Shown: positions 18,589-26,716 of the stretch, piece by piece
Numbering within the stretch: position 1 is the first letter of the stretch
Layout: every line of letters starts with the position of its first letter
DNA from: JAGMXM01 sp964458325
GTDB taxonomy: Bacteria; Verrucomicrobiota; Verrucomicrobiia; Limisphaerales; UBA1319
Length of the DNA stretch: 59,755 nt
Direction: 5' to 3'
Assembly (NCBI GenBank): GCA_964458325.1
Contig: CAYWIM010000014.1
Span: forward strand, 1-59,755
The notes under the pieces: model-generated
Databases searched by the model: none
Seen by the model: only the letters and a program-made list of their open reading frames with translations
Told to the model about the DNA's origin: nothing
Program-made: the position numbers and the translations under genes

Positions 18589-20670
18589 TCAGCGCCTGCC
18601 GATCCGCTCGAGATAGATCGCTTCGCCCGTCGCCCGGCTCGCCTCGATGGTCTCGCGGTAGGGCGTGTCCGCCACATCCAGAAATCCAATCTGGTAGTTC
18701 TCCTCGTCATACACCCGTCCCGTCGTCGGCTCGTCCGTCCACTGGAACCAATGGGTTCCAACAAATAGAGGATGCCGCGCCGCGCCCAGAACGTAGTCCC
18801 GATACGCCTGCGCCCGCGCCCCCTGGTTCTCGACCGCGACCAATCCCGTGTGGAACATCCCCCGATCCAGCGCGCCAAAGTGGAATTCGCCCACGATCAG
18901 CGGCTTGTCCCCGCCCGGGAACTCGAACTCCGCGATGCTGCGCCTGTAGAGGTTGTAGCTCACCACATCGCAGTGCCTGGCCGCCGCCTTCGCCGCCACC
19001 TCGTTCACCCACGCAAACCGGCATCCCAGATACAGCTGGTTCGGCGCCACCTCCCGGATCGCCTCGCGCACTGCCCGGAAATACGCCTCCGCCGTCTTCG
19101 CATAGAACGCAACGAAATCCGCGCGCGCCTTCGACGGATCGGGTGTCTCGCGCGATTCCCGCAGCGCCTGCCATGAGGCGTGTTCGGTTCCCCACGCCGC
19201 GTTCAATCCGCCAATGCCACCATACTTCGCCTCGAGATCGGCGATGAATTCCTTCTTGGCAGCCTGTTCCGGCGGCGATTTCAACGCCGCCACGGCCAGC
19301 GACGTCTCGTCGCCCCATGACATCTCGTTGTCGGAAAAGTACCCGATACACCAAGGGTCGCTGGCGCTGCCGCCCTTCTTGCCCTCCATCGAGTGCCGGA
19401 TCCCTTCGCCAAAGCTCGGGTCATACACGTCCGGAAACTTCCCCCAATACCCCCCGCTGCCCTCGATCCGCCTGGCCCGGCTCGAGCCGATGTTGTCCGT
19501 ATACGGCGTGCGCCGCATCAGGAACACGGTCGAGTCCGACCAGTTGGCGATCGTATTCAGCCCCCAATGCCGCAGCCGCCGGTGCGCCGTGTCCGCGTAA
19601 GCGGCCCTCCAGTCGTCGCCGTACTTCCGCTTCATGTTCGCCGCCGCAAACGCGAAACACTCGGGCGTCTTCCCCGCATAATGCCCCTTCAGGGCAAATC
19701 CCTTCGAGAGGAACTCCTTGAACGCCGGCTCGGCGCCCGGGAACGATTCGAACCACGCCTCCCGCTCGTCGATCGGTGTCGTGTCGATCATCCTCACGCA
19801 ATCGATCCCGTGCGACCAGAACAGGTGGCCGTCCGGATCGATCAGCCACCATCGGCCGTCCACCTTCTCGACTCGGAAGAAGCCGGTTGCCTTCTGCTTC
19901 GGGCCAGCCGCCCACCCCCCATATGCGCACCATCCCTCCGGACCCGGATCCGAGGCCAGTTTCTTCGCCTCCTGCTCGCGCCGCATCCGCAGCTCGGACA
20001 CCGAATGCGCCTTGCCCGGCCACTCCTTGTGTTTGTACTGCCCGAAGGTGTCGATGAACGGGAAGAACGGATCCGCATCCGTCACCCACGCCGTCGGCGG
20101 GGTGTATGCGCCCGCGGCGCGGACCGCCCCCACTTCGAAGATGTGCGGCGCGGACGGCCGGCTCACGAACAGCAGCAGCTGCACAATGTTCTTCGGATCC
20201 ACCACCCCCGACGTGCCCGGCCCGTGCGGATACCCGCGCATGCCGAACAGCTTCCCCTCGAGCCGGCTCTCGGCGCTCCGCCGAATCGCGACTCGCAGCG
20301 TCCCCGATTGCCCCGGATTCAACGCCAAGGATCCCGTGACACAGTGTTTCGTGCCATCGGCCCCCGGATTGTCCGCCCGGCAGTTCACCACCACTCGGTT
20401 CGTGCCCGCGTTCTTCAAATCGACCGCGATGTGGCCGAACGCGGCCAGGTCCCACTTCCCTCCCGGCGCCGCCAAGGTCACCCCCGGCCATGGCTCGGTA
20501 GCGCCGGTGGCCACCCGAAGTCTCCCACCCGATGCCGAGGCCGTCGCGTCCGTCGTCTGGACCTCGGTCGCTGGCGGGCTGCCAGTAAAATCCCACAGAA
20601 TCTGTTCCGCTGCCGATCCAGCCGCGCCAACCGCAAGAGCCAAAGCCATTCCTAAGATATCGATATGCAT
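18589..20670 (-). CDS. Agarase-like glycoside hydrolase (GH50-type)
   Basis: A 693-residue exported enzyme. An N-terminal carbohydrate-binding-like beta-sandwich (about 25-190) is followed by a TIM barrel opening with TGFFRVEKVDGRWWLIDPDG, a segment typical of beta-agarase-annotated GH50-type proteins. Clan GH-A catalytic residues are visible: acid/base Glu in GYFSDNEMSWG and nucleophile Glu in LIVGEFHFGA. It probably cleaves an algal or plant galactan-like polymer; agar specificity is inferred from family only. The ATG at 20670 lies eight bases from the -10 box; an ATG two codons upstream (20676) would leave only two bases, so it is less likely. Confidence 0.75.
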   Translation of the reverse strand: MHIDILGMALALAVGAAGSAAEQILWDFTGSPPATEVQTTDATASASGGRLRVATGATEPWPGVTLAAPGGKWDLAAFGHIAVDLKNAGTNRVVVNCRADNPGADGTKHCVTGSLALNPGQSGTLRVAIRRSAESRLEGKLFGMRGYPHGPGTSGVVDPKNIVQLLLFVSRPSAPHIFEVGAVRAAGAYTPPTAWVTDADPFFPFIDTFGQYKHKEWPGKAHSVSELRMRREQEAKKLASDPGPEGWCAYGGWAAGPKQKATGFFRVEKVDGRWWLIDPDGHLFWSHGIDCVRMIDTTPIDEREAWFESFPGAEPAFKEFLSKGFALKGHYAGKTPECFAFAAANMKRKYGDDWRAAYADTAHRRLRHWGLNTIANWSDSTVFLMRRTPYTDNIGSSRARRIEGSGGYWGKFPDVYDPSFGEGIRHSMEGKKGGSASDPWCIGYFSDNEMSWGDETSLAVAALKSPPEQAAKKEFIADLEAKYGGIGGLNAAWGTEHASWQALRESRETPDPSKARADFVAFYAKTAEAYFRAVREAIREVAPNQLYLGCRFAWVNEVAAKAAARHCDVVSYNLYRRSIAEFEFPGGDKPLIVGEFHFGALDRGMFHTGLVAVENQGARAQAYRDYVLGAARHPLFVGTHWFQWTDEPTTGRVYDEENYQIGFLDVADTPYRETIEASRATGEAIYLERIGRR

Positions 20671-20678
20671 TTTCATGG

Positions 20679-20707
20679 ATCTTACACCAGGAAGAACGAC
20701 TCAACAA
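20679..20707 (-). promoter_or_regulatory. Candidate promoter of the agarase-like gene
   Basis: Minus strand TTGTTG, 17 bp, TAAGAT, then eight bases to ATG 20670. Confidence 0.45.
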
Positions 20708-20812
20708 ACAGTGTGTTTCAGGGGTTCGGTCACACGCAACCCGCAGCCGTAACGCAAACGATCCGGTCGAGCGCCGTGGCGGCATCGCGGCATCCCGGCG
20801 AGCGGATCCGGC

Positions 20813-20841
20813 TTGCCTGGGCGAGCCAGAATGTGCACAAA
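20813..20841 (+). promoter_or_regulatory. Candidate promoter of the pectate lyase gene
   Basis: TTGCCT, 17 bp, CACAAA, then six bases to ATG 20848. Same geometry as neighbours, weak boxes. Confidence 0.35.
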
Positions 20842-20847
20842 TCCGGC

Positions 20848-21939
20848 ATGAGAGATCGGAACTCGTGGGGCGCTCGGGCGGGCTGCAGCGCGGTCCGTCT
20901 CCGGATTGTCCGTTGGATCGGTTTTGCATGGCTGGCGCTGGCTGTTTCGCTCGCTGCCGGCCCCGGCCAGCATCTCAGACACCCCGGCTCCTGGTATGCG
21001 GCGCCCGAAGGCCGCCGGATCCTCGATAGCGTCCTGTCCCACCAGTCCGATCTCGGCGGCTGGCCGAAAAACATCGACACCACCGCCGCTCGCTACACCG
21101 GCGATCCGCGCCAGATCAAGCCCACGTTCGATAACGGCGCCACCACCGACGAGCTGCGTCTCCTGGCCCGGTTCCACCAGGCGGCGCCGAACGATCCGGC
21201 CCGCCGCGCCTTCGAACGCGGGTTCGATTACATCCTGCGAGCCCAATACCCGACCGGCGGCTGGCCGCAATCGTTCCCGCCCGGCAAAGGCTATCCCCGC
21301 CATATCACCTTCAACGACGGCGCCATGGTCCGGCTCCTGCAATTCCTGCGGGATGCGGCCACCCGCCCTGAATACGGTTTCCTCGACGCGAGCCGCGTGA
21401 CAGCGGCGCGGCAGGCATTCGACCGCGGCATCGATTGCATCCTCCAATGCCAGATCTTGATCGACGGCCGCCGGACGGCCTGGTGCGCGCAGCACGACGA
21501 AACCGATTATCGTCCCCGGCCGGCCCGCATCTACGAGCTGGCCTCGATCAGCGGCGCCGAATCCGTCGGGATCGTCCAGCTCCTCATGACTCTCGAGAAC
21601 CCGAGCGCCGAGGTCGTCCGGGCCGTCGATGCCGCCGTCGCCTTCTTCGAATCCGTCAAGCTCACCGGCATCCGCGAGCGCATCGAGCCCGACAGCCGTT
21701 CGCCTTCGGGCCGGAACAAGGTGATCGTTCCCGATCCATCGGCGCCGCCTCTCTGGGCGCGCTTTTACGAGATCCCGACCCTGCGCCCCCTTTTTGTCGA
21801 CCGCGATGGGGTGCCTCGCTATCAGCTTTCGGACATCGGATTCGAGCGGCGCAACGGCTACTCGTGGTATGGCACGTGGCCGGCCAAGCTCCTCTCCCAG
21901 CAATACCCAGCCTGGAAAACCGCCTTCCGCGGGCGCTGA
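20848..21939 (+). CDS. pelA: Pectate lyase, PL10 family
   Basis: A 363-residue exported enzyme with an N-terminal hydrophobic segment. It carries the PL10 signature series: GGWPKNIDTT, TFDNGATTDELR, AQYPTGGWPQSFP, ITFNDGAM, AWCAQHDE and PARIYELASISG, in an all-alpha toroid of expected length. It cleaves polygalacturonate by beta-elimination. It is divergent from the agarase-like gene, so the two share a regulatory region. The ATG at 20848 is preferred to an upstream one at 20665 that would run through both promoters. Confidence 0.9.
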   Translation: MRDRNSWGARAGCSAVRLRIVRWIGFAWLALAVSLAAGPGQHLRHPGSWYAAPEGRRILDSVLSHQSDLGGWPKNIDTTAARYTGDPRQIKPTFDNGATTDELRLLARFHQAAPNDPARRAFERGFDYILRAQYPTGGWPQSFPPGKGYPRHITFNDGAMVRLLQFLRDAATRPEYGFLDASRVTAARQAFDRGIDCILQCQILIDGRRTAWCAQHDETDYRPRPARIYELASISGAESVGIVQLLMTLENPSAEVVRAVDAAVAFFESVKLTGIRERIEPDSRSPSGRNKVIVPDPSAPPLWARFYEIPTLRPLFVDRDGVPRYQLSDIGFERRNGYSWYGTWPAKLLSQQYPAWKTAFRGR

Positions 21940-21959
21940 TTCTCCCCCCCTGTTTTTTG

Positions 21960-21988
21960 TTTACCTCCTCCCGCGTTGTTTCTTTAAT
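21960..21988 (+). promoter_or_regulatory. Candidate promoter of parA, leaderless geometry
   Basis: TTTACC, 17 bp, TTTAAT (21983-21988), then six bases to GTG 21995. Confidence 0.45.
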
Positions 21989-21994
21989 GGCGCG

Positions 21995-22819
21995 GTGCCA
22001 ACCAACGTCATGGCCGTCGGCAACCAGAAAGGCGGCGTGGGCAAAACCACGACCGTTGTGAACCTTGCCGCCTGCCTCGCGGCGGCCGGCCAGCGGATGC
22101 TGCTCATCGATTGCGATCCCCAGGCCAACGCCACCAGCGGCCTCGGCCTCGAAAAAAGCCCGGGCGCAAGCCTTTACCATTCCCTCCTCGGCTCGAGCCC
22201 GCTGGCCGACAAGATCAAGCCGACCGCCTTCGAACGGCTCTCGATGATCCCCAGCGAGGTCGATCTCTGCGGCGCCGAAATCGAGCTCTCCCGTCTCGAC
22301 CGCCATCTCGATCGCCTCCGGCTCGCGCTCGAACCCATCCGCCAGTCCAGCCAGTTCGACCTCATCCTCATCGATTGCCCGCCTTCCCTCGGCATTCTCA
22401 CCCTCAATGCCCTCGTGGCCGCCGATTTCCTCCTCGTCCCCCTTCAGTGCGAGTACTATGCCCTCGAAGGGATCTCGATGATGACCCGTCTGATCCAACA
22501 GCTGCACGACAACAATGCCAATCCCCGGCTCCAGCTCCTCGGCGTCCTCATGACGATGTTCGACGCTCGCACCCGCCTCTCCCAGCAGGTGGTCGGCGAG
22601 GTCCGCCAGTATTTCGAGCGCCTGGTCTTCGACACCGTCATTCCCCGCACCACCCGCCTGGCGGAAGCCCCGAGCTTCGGCAAACCGATCATCGATTACG
22701 ATCCTTACAGCGCCGGCGCCGCCGCCTATGAAGTCCTCGCCCAGGAAGTCCTCCAGCGCCTCGCCCCTCCTCCCCCTCCACCCCCGAATCCCTCAGAGCC
22801 TGTCTCGAAAAGCGTTTGA
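21995..22819 (+). CDS. parA: ParA/Soj-family chromosome partitioning ATPase
   Basis: A 274-residue deviant Walker ATPase: NQKGGVGKTTT (Walker A with signature Lys), LLIDCDPQANAT (A-prime), FDLILIDCPPSL (Walker B), VPLQCEYYALEG. It drives chromosome or plasmid segregation by patterned ATP-dependent DNA binding. GTG 21995 is chosen because it supplies the first beta strand (NVMAVGNQ) and lies six bases from a -10 box; ATG 22010 would cut that strand. No parB follows, which is unusual for a chromosomal parA. The C-terminus has a run of seven prolines. Confidence 0.9.
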   Translation: MPTNVMAVGNQKGGVGKTTTVVNLAACLAAAGQRMLLIDCDPQANATSGLGLEKSPGASLYHSLLGSSPLADKIKPTAFERLSMIPSEVDLCGAEIELSRLDRHLDRLRLALEPIRQSSQFDLILIDCPPSLGILTLNALVAADFLLVPLQCEYYALEGISMMTRLIQQLHDNNANPRLQLLGVLMTMFDARTRLSQQVVGEVRQYFERLVFDTVIPRTTRLAEAPSFGKPIIDYDPYSAGAAAYEVLAQEVLQRLAPPPPPPPNPSEPVSKSV

Positions 22820-22842
22820 CCTTTGACAAGATTGCGGGTTGA

Positions 22843-22870
22843 TTGAGCGGTCGATAATTAAATGTAAATA
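22843..22870 (+). promoter_or_regulatory. Candidate promoter of the PQQ-propeller gene
   Basis: TTGAGC, 16 bp, TAAATA, then four bases to ATG 22875, in a distinctly AT-rich stretch. Another -10-like GATAAT lies at 22853. Confidence 0.3.
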
Positions 22871-22874
22871 GCAC

Positions 22875-24173
22875 ATGAAGTCGTTCCATAACCGATCCTC
22901 TGCGATGATCGCCGCTGTCGTGGCGGCTCTGGCACTTGCGTCCGGCCTGCTCCAGGCCGATTGGCCCCAATACCGCGGCCCGAACCATGACGGTGTCTCA
23001 GCCGAAAAGATCCTCAAGAAATGGCCCGCCAGCGGGCTCCGTCAGGCCTGGAAGGTCCCCCTCAATACCGGCTTCAGCTCGTTCGCCATTGCCCATGGCA
23101 TGGCCTACACCCTCGTCCGCCGCGAGATCGATGGGCTCGAGCAGGAGGTCTGTCTTGCCCTCGATGCCAAGAGCGGCAAGGAGATCTGGGCCTCGCCCAT
23201 CGGCCGCGCCAAATACGATGGCGGCGGCGATACCGGCGCCAAAGACAACCGCGGCGGCGATGGACCCCGCTCGACCCCGACCATCGATGGCGATTCCCTC
23301 TACACGCTCTCGGCCTACCTGGTGTTGTCCTGCTTCGATGCCAAGTCCGGCAAAACCCTCTGGTCGAAAGACCTCACCAAGGACCTGCCCGGCAAGGTCA
23401 TCACTTGGCAAAATGCCGCTTCCCCCCTCATCGACGGCGATCTCATCTTCGTCAATGTGAACGCTCCCGGCCAATGCCTGGCCGCCTTGCACAAGCAAGA
23501 CGGACGCGTCGTCTGGAAAGGCCAGAACGACAAGATGACCCACGCCACCCCCATCGCCGCCACGATCCTTGGCCAGCGTCAGATCATCTTCTTCACCCAG
23601 TCCGGACTGGTCGCCGTCGATCCCAAGGACGGTACTGTCCTCTGGCGTTACAAGTTCCCCTACAGCACATCGACCGCCGCATCCCCCGTCGTTTCCGGCG
23701 ACATCGTTTATTGCTCGGCCGGCTATGGAGTCGGGGCCGGCGCCGTCCGAATCGCCAAGTCCGGCAGCCAGTTCGCCGCCACCGAGATCTGGCGGACCCC
23801 GAACAAGCTGCCCAGCCACTGGAGCACGCCGATCGTCCACAATGGGCATCTCTACGGGCTCTTCAGTTTCAAGGAATTCGGGACTGGACCGCTCAAGTGC
23901 GTCGAGCTGGCCACCGGCAAGGAAGTCTGGAGCCAATCCGGCTTTGGGCCCGGCGGGGTCCTGCTGGCCGATGGGCACATCCTGGTGCTCAGCGACACCG
24001 GCGAGCTGATCCTGGTCGAAGCCACACCGGCCGCCTACAAGGAGGTCGCCCGATTCGATGCCTTGGACGGCAAATGCTGGAACGCGCCCGCGCTCAGCGG
24101 CGGCCGGATCTATGCCCGCAGCACCACCGAAGGCGCGTGCCTCGAGATCGCCCCCGGTGACGACTCGCGCTGA
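22875..24173 (+). CDS. Exported PQQ-like beta-propeller repeat protein
   Basis: A 432-residue protein with a signal peptide (cleaved after LLQA) followed by DWPQYRGPNHDGVS, the typical opening of the outer-membrane-assembly-like/PQQ repeat proteins of PVC bacteria. Blade motifs recur: LDAKSGKEIWAS, FDAKSGKTLWSKD, VDPKDGTVLWRYK, VELATGKEVWSQ. It lacks the catalytic residues of quinoprotein dehydrogenases, so it is probably a structural or binding propeller in the envelope. It ends just before the convergent glycosidase. Confidence 0.85.
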   Translation: MKSFHNRSSAMIAAVVAALALASGLLQADWPQYRGPNHDGVSAEKILKKWPASGLRQAWKVPLNTGFSSFAIAHGMAYTLVRREIDGLEQEVCLALDAKSGKEIWASPIGRAKYDGGGDTGAKDNRGGDGPRSTPTIDGDSLYTLSAYLVLSCFDAKSGKTLWSKDLTKDLPGKVITWQNAASPLIDGDLIFVNVNAPGQCLAALHKQDGRVVWKGQNDKMTHATPIAATILGQRQIIFFTQSGLVAVDPKDGTVLWRYKFPYSTSTAASPVVSGDIVYCSAGYGVGAGAVRIAKSGSQFAATEIWRTPNKLPSHWSTPIVHNGHLYGLFSFKEFGTGPLKCVELATGKEVWSQSGFGPGGVLLADGHILVLSDTGELILVEATPAAYKEVARFDALDGKCWNAPALSGGRIYARSTTEGACLEIAPGDDSR

Positions 24174-24181
24174 TCTTTTGC

Positions 24182-26407
24182 CTATCGCTCGACCACGAGC
24201 CGGTACCACGTGGTAGCCGGCTCGCCGACGGGCAATCGCCAACCGCTCTCGGAGCGCGTCGCCTCGACCGCCGTTCCCAGCGGCGCTCCGCCACCATCCA
24301 GGGCCTGCCGCATCACGCGGCGGGCCCCTTCAAGACCCCGAAGCGTCACACGGCCCCTCACCAGCTCGATCATGGTCGGCGATTGACCCCAATCCGTCAG
24401 ACTGGTCCGCTCGCTGTTCCACACCAGACCCGTGTTCGCCACCCGGCCGCACACGGTCAATAATAGGCTGCCTGAACGCGCAATCGGCCGGTTGTCCAAC
24501 GCGCTCAGCGTCACCGCGCAGCAGGCTGTCTCCAGCTCGACACCCAGATTCCGGGTCTGCCGCCGTTCGTCCCGCAAAAAACCCACCAGGGCCTGCGAAC
24601 GCGCCGTGTCGATCGCGACCCAGCCTTCCTTGCCCGCCGGCAGCGACCAACTCAGTTCGCCTGTGTCCGAACGAATCGGGAACTCAGGCGCCGGATCGAA
24701 CCCGCCTGTCTCCGGCCCTTCGAACGACCGGATCCGAACGGCATGTCGCAGCGGCAAACCCAGCGGAAACCCGGGAGTGAAATAGGGCCGCTCCGATGCC
24801 GGCAGCCGAATGCTCTCCCGAACCTGATCCGGCGTGTAGCTGCGCTCGATGGACCGCTGCGCCGCCCGGACATCTCCCCGCAGAAACATCAACGCGCCCG
24901 CCGCCAATTGGCACATCTTCACCGGATCGGACGCGAGGTCGAAATGGCCCGCGATTCGCGGATCCGCCGACACGACATCCCGATGCCCCAGCGTGTACCA
25001 AAAGATTCCGTCCCAATCCTGCATCGCCGCATAGGCGGCCAGAATCGGAATGCCCTCGAAAGCATATTCGTGCGGAAAGGGATGGTTCACCTCCGACACC
25101 ATGAACGGTTTGCCCGCCACCGCCGACCTCGACAGCTGGACCACGGTCGATTGCAGGGGGCTGCTGACCATGGGCGTGTTCGGGATGTCAAAGCCCGTCC
25201 GGCGGCCGGTGCCCGCGTCCGTCAGATACCGCGGATGCTGCCAATAGACATGGCTGTCCACGACATCCAGCAGCGCGGTGCCCGCCAACTGCGGATAGCC
25301 CGTGCGCGAGTGGCCGTGGTCGCTGTTGCCCGCCAGCAGCGGCTCGACGCCCAGCTCCCCGCGCAGATAGTCCCGCATCCCCATGAAGAACCTCCGCTCG
25401 ACCTCGAGGTAGAAGCTCGCCTCGGCGTGAAAACGGTCCCAGGAAGCCTTCCCGAACTCGTCCGGCCTGAGCCGCGGCAAAGGCGCGCCTGCCGCCACGC
25501 CCGCCTCGCGCCGCCATCGGCCCACCGTCTCGCCCGGAAACTCCCGCCCGATCCATTCGTTGTATTGGGCCGTCAGCTCCCGCTCGTAGCTGGCGGGAAT
25601 GTCGGTCCACGTGCCCGGATTCCGCGTCGTGTTCCGCCCCAGCAAACGGCCGTTGAACCACGCCTCGACCAGCGAGTTCTCGTTCACGAACTCGACCAGC
25701 GCCACCGCGGGTTCATGCCGGTATTCGGCGCCGGTGTAGGGATTGCGATGGGTCAAGAGCTGGCGCGCATACTCTCGCTGCAGCTCGATCAGCCGCGGAT
25801 TGAAATAGGTCAGCGCCTTCGCAAAACCCAGAAGCTCGTGGTCGCGCACGCCGTCCCCAGGCTTGTAGGTCCGGCCCACATTCAAGTTCAGATCCGAGTA
25901 GATCCCCCGGCGCTTGAGCTCGGCCACCAGGCGGTCCAACCGATCGAGCTGCCCAGGGTCCAAAGCCCTCGTGTCCTCCCGATCGGGAGCGATCAGGCCC
26001 GCCGGTGCAGGCCGATCCAGGAAATGGAACCGCACGCAGTTGACCCCCAGTCGGGCCAGCCGGCCCGCCATCACGGACGCAGCCTCCAGGGATGACGGCA
26101 AGCCCGCTTGCATCGTCAGATTCACCCCCCAAAGGCGAATCCGCTGGCCGTCCGGCCTCGACAGATGACCGTCTCGAATCCGTAAAAATCCCCCTTTCCC
26201 CGCCGGACATTCCATCAGATCCGATAGATCGACCGCCGACGCTGGTTGATCCCGCCACTCGACCGCAAATGGCGTCCACGCCGGCGCCGCCCCAGCCAGC
26301 AACGCCGCGCTGCACCCAGTCAAAAGCAGCCAATGCCATCCAGCGCGAACCGGCGCGGCTCGCAGCCGGCCCCGCCCCCCGCAGACCAAAGAAATATTCG
26401 TTTTCAT
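24182..26407 (-). CDS. Secreted clan GH-A glycoside hydrolase (GH5/GH2-like barrel)
   Basis: A 741-residue exported protein. A signal peptide (WHWLLLTGCSAALLAGAAPA) precedes a TIM barrel beginning with RIRLWGVNL and LARLGVNCVRFHFLDRP. Candidate catalytic residues are the Glu of VEFVNENSLVEAW (acid/base) and the Glu of PFMVSEVNHPF (nucleophile), in the order expected of clan GH-A. The C-terminal 200 residues are beta-rich. The polymer is unknown; cellulase or mannanase relatives are possible. The start at 26407 has AAAAGG eight bases upstream, whereas longer readings lack it. Confidence 0.75.
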   Translation of the reverse strand: MKTNISLVCGGRGRLRAAPVRAGWHWLLLTGCSAALLAGAAPAWTPFAVEWRDQPASAVDLSDLMECPAGKGGFLRIRDGHLSRPDGQRIRLWGVNLTMQAGLPSSLEAASVMAGRLARLGVNCVRFHFLDRPAPAGLIAPDREDTRALDPGQLDRLDRLVAELKRRGIYSDLNLNVGRTYKPGDGVRDHELLGFAKALTYFNPRLIELQREYARQLLTHRNPYTGAEYRHEPAVALVEFVNENSLVEAWFNGRLLGRNTTRNPGTWTDIPASYERELTAQYNEWIGREFPGETVGRWRREAGVAAGAPLPRLRPDEFGKASWDRFHAEASFYLEVERRFFMGMRDYLRGELGVEPLLAGNSDHGHSRTGYPQLAGTALLDVVDSHVYWQHPRYLTDAGTGRRTGFDIPNTPMVSSPLQSTVVQLSRSAVAGKPFMVSEVNHPFPHEYAFEGIPILAAYAAMQDWDGIFWYTLGHRDVVSADPRIAGHFDLASDPVKMCQLAAGALMFLRGDVRAAQRSIERSYTPDQVRESIRLPASERPYFTPGFPLGLPLRHAVRIRSFEGPETGGFDPAPEFPIRSDTGELSWSLPAGKEGWVAIDTARSQALVGFLRDERRQTRNLGVELETACCAVTLSALDNRPIARSGSLLLTVCGRVANTGLVWNSERTSLTDWGQSPTMIELVRGRVTLRGLEGARRVMRQALDGGGAPLGTAVEATRSESGWRLPVGEPATTWYRLVVER

Positions 26408-26426
26408 GCGCGACCTTTTGCCCCCC

Positions 26427-26454
26427 ATTCTGCCTTCCCCACGCCGTGGGTCAA
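26427..26454 (-). promoter_or_regulatory. Candidate promoter of the clan GH-A gene
   Basis: Minus strand TTGACC, 16 bp, CAGAAT, with a 19-base leader that holds an AAAAGG ribosome-binding site. Confidence 0.45.
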
Positions 26455-26632
26455 TCAGCCAGGTTGGCCGCCGGCAATAAGTCACGCCGAGTGAGGGCAC
26501 GCGGCCTGCCACACGATTCTGTAGTCACCTGACCCGGCATTCTGTCCTTCTGACGCTCTGTGTCTGGGCGCCGCCGGGAACTGCCCCTATTGATATCCGC
26601 GATTTCTGGAGTATGGTATCTCCATAGCCGCC

Positions 26633-26716
26633 ATGCTGATTTCGATCTCCATCCTCGAGCCATTCGCTCATGGAAAACTCGCGCATCCATTCAGTTTCCA
26701 CCCCTGCCGCCTATGA
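26633..26716 (+). CDS. Possible 27-residue upstream reading frame
   Basis: ATG 26633 opens a 27-codon frame (MLISISILEPFAHG...) whose stop TGA overlaps the ATG at 26713 of the next gene as ATGA. This arrangement would allow translational coupling. No homology is recognised and no ribosome-binding site is clear; it may be chance. Confidence 0.2.
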   Translation: MLISISILEPFAHGKLAHPFSFHPCRL

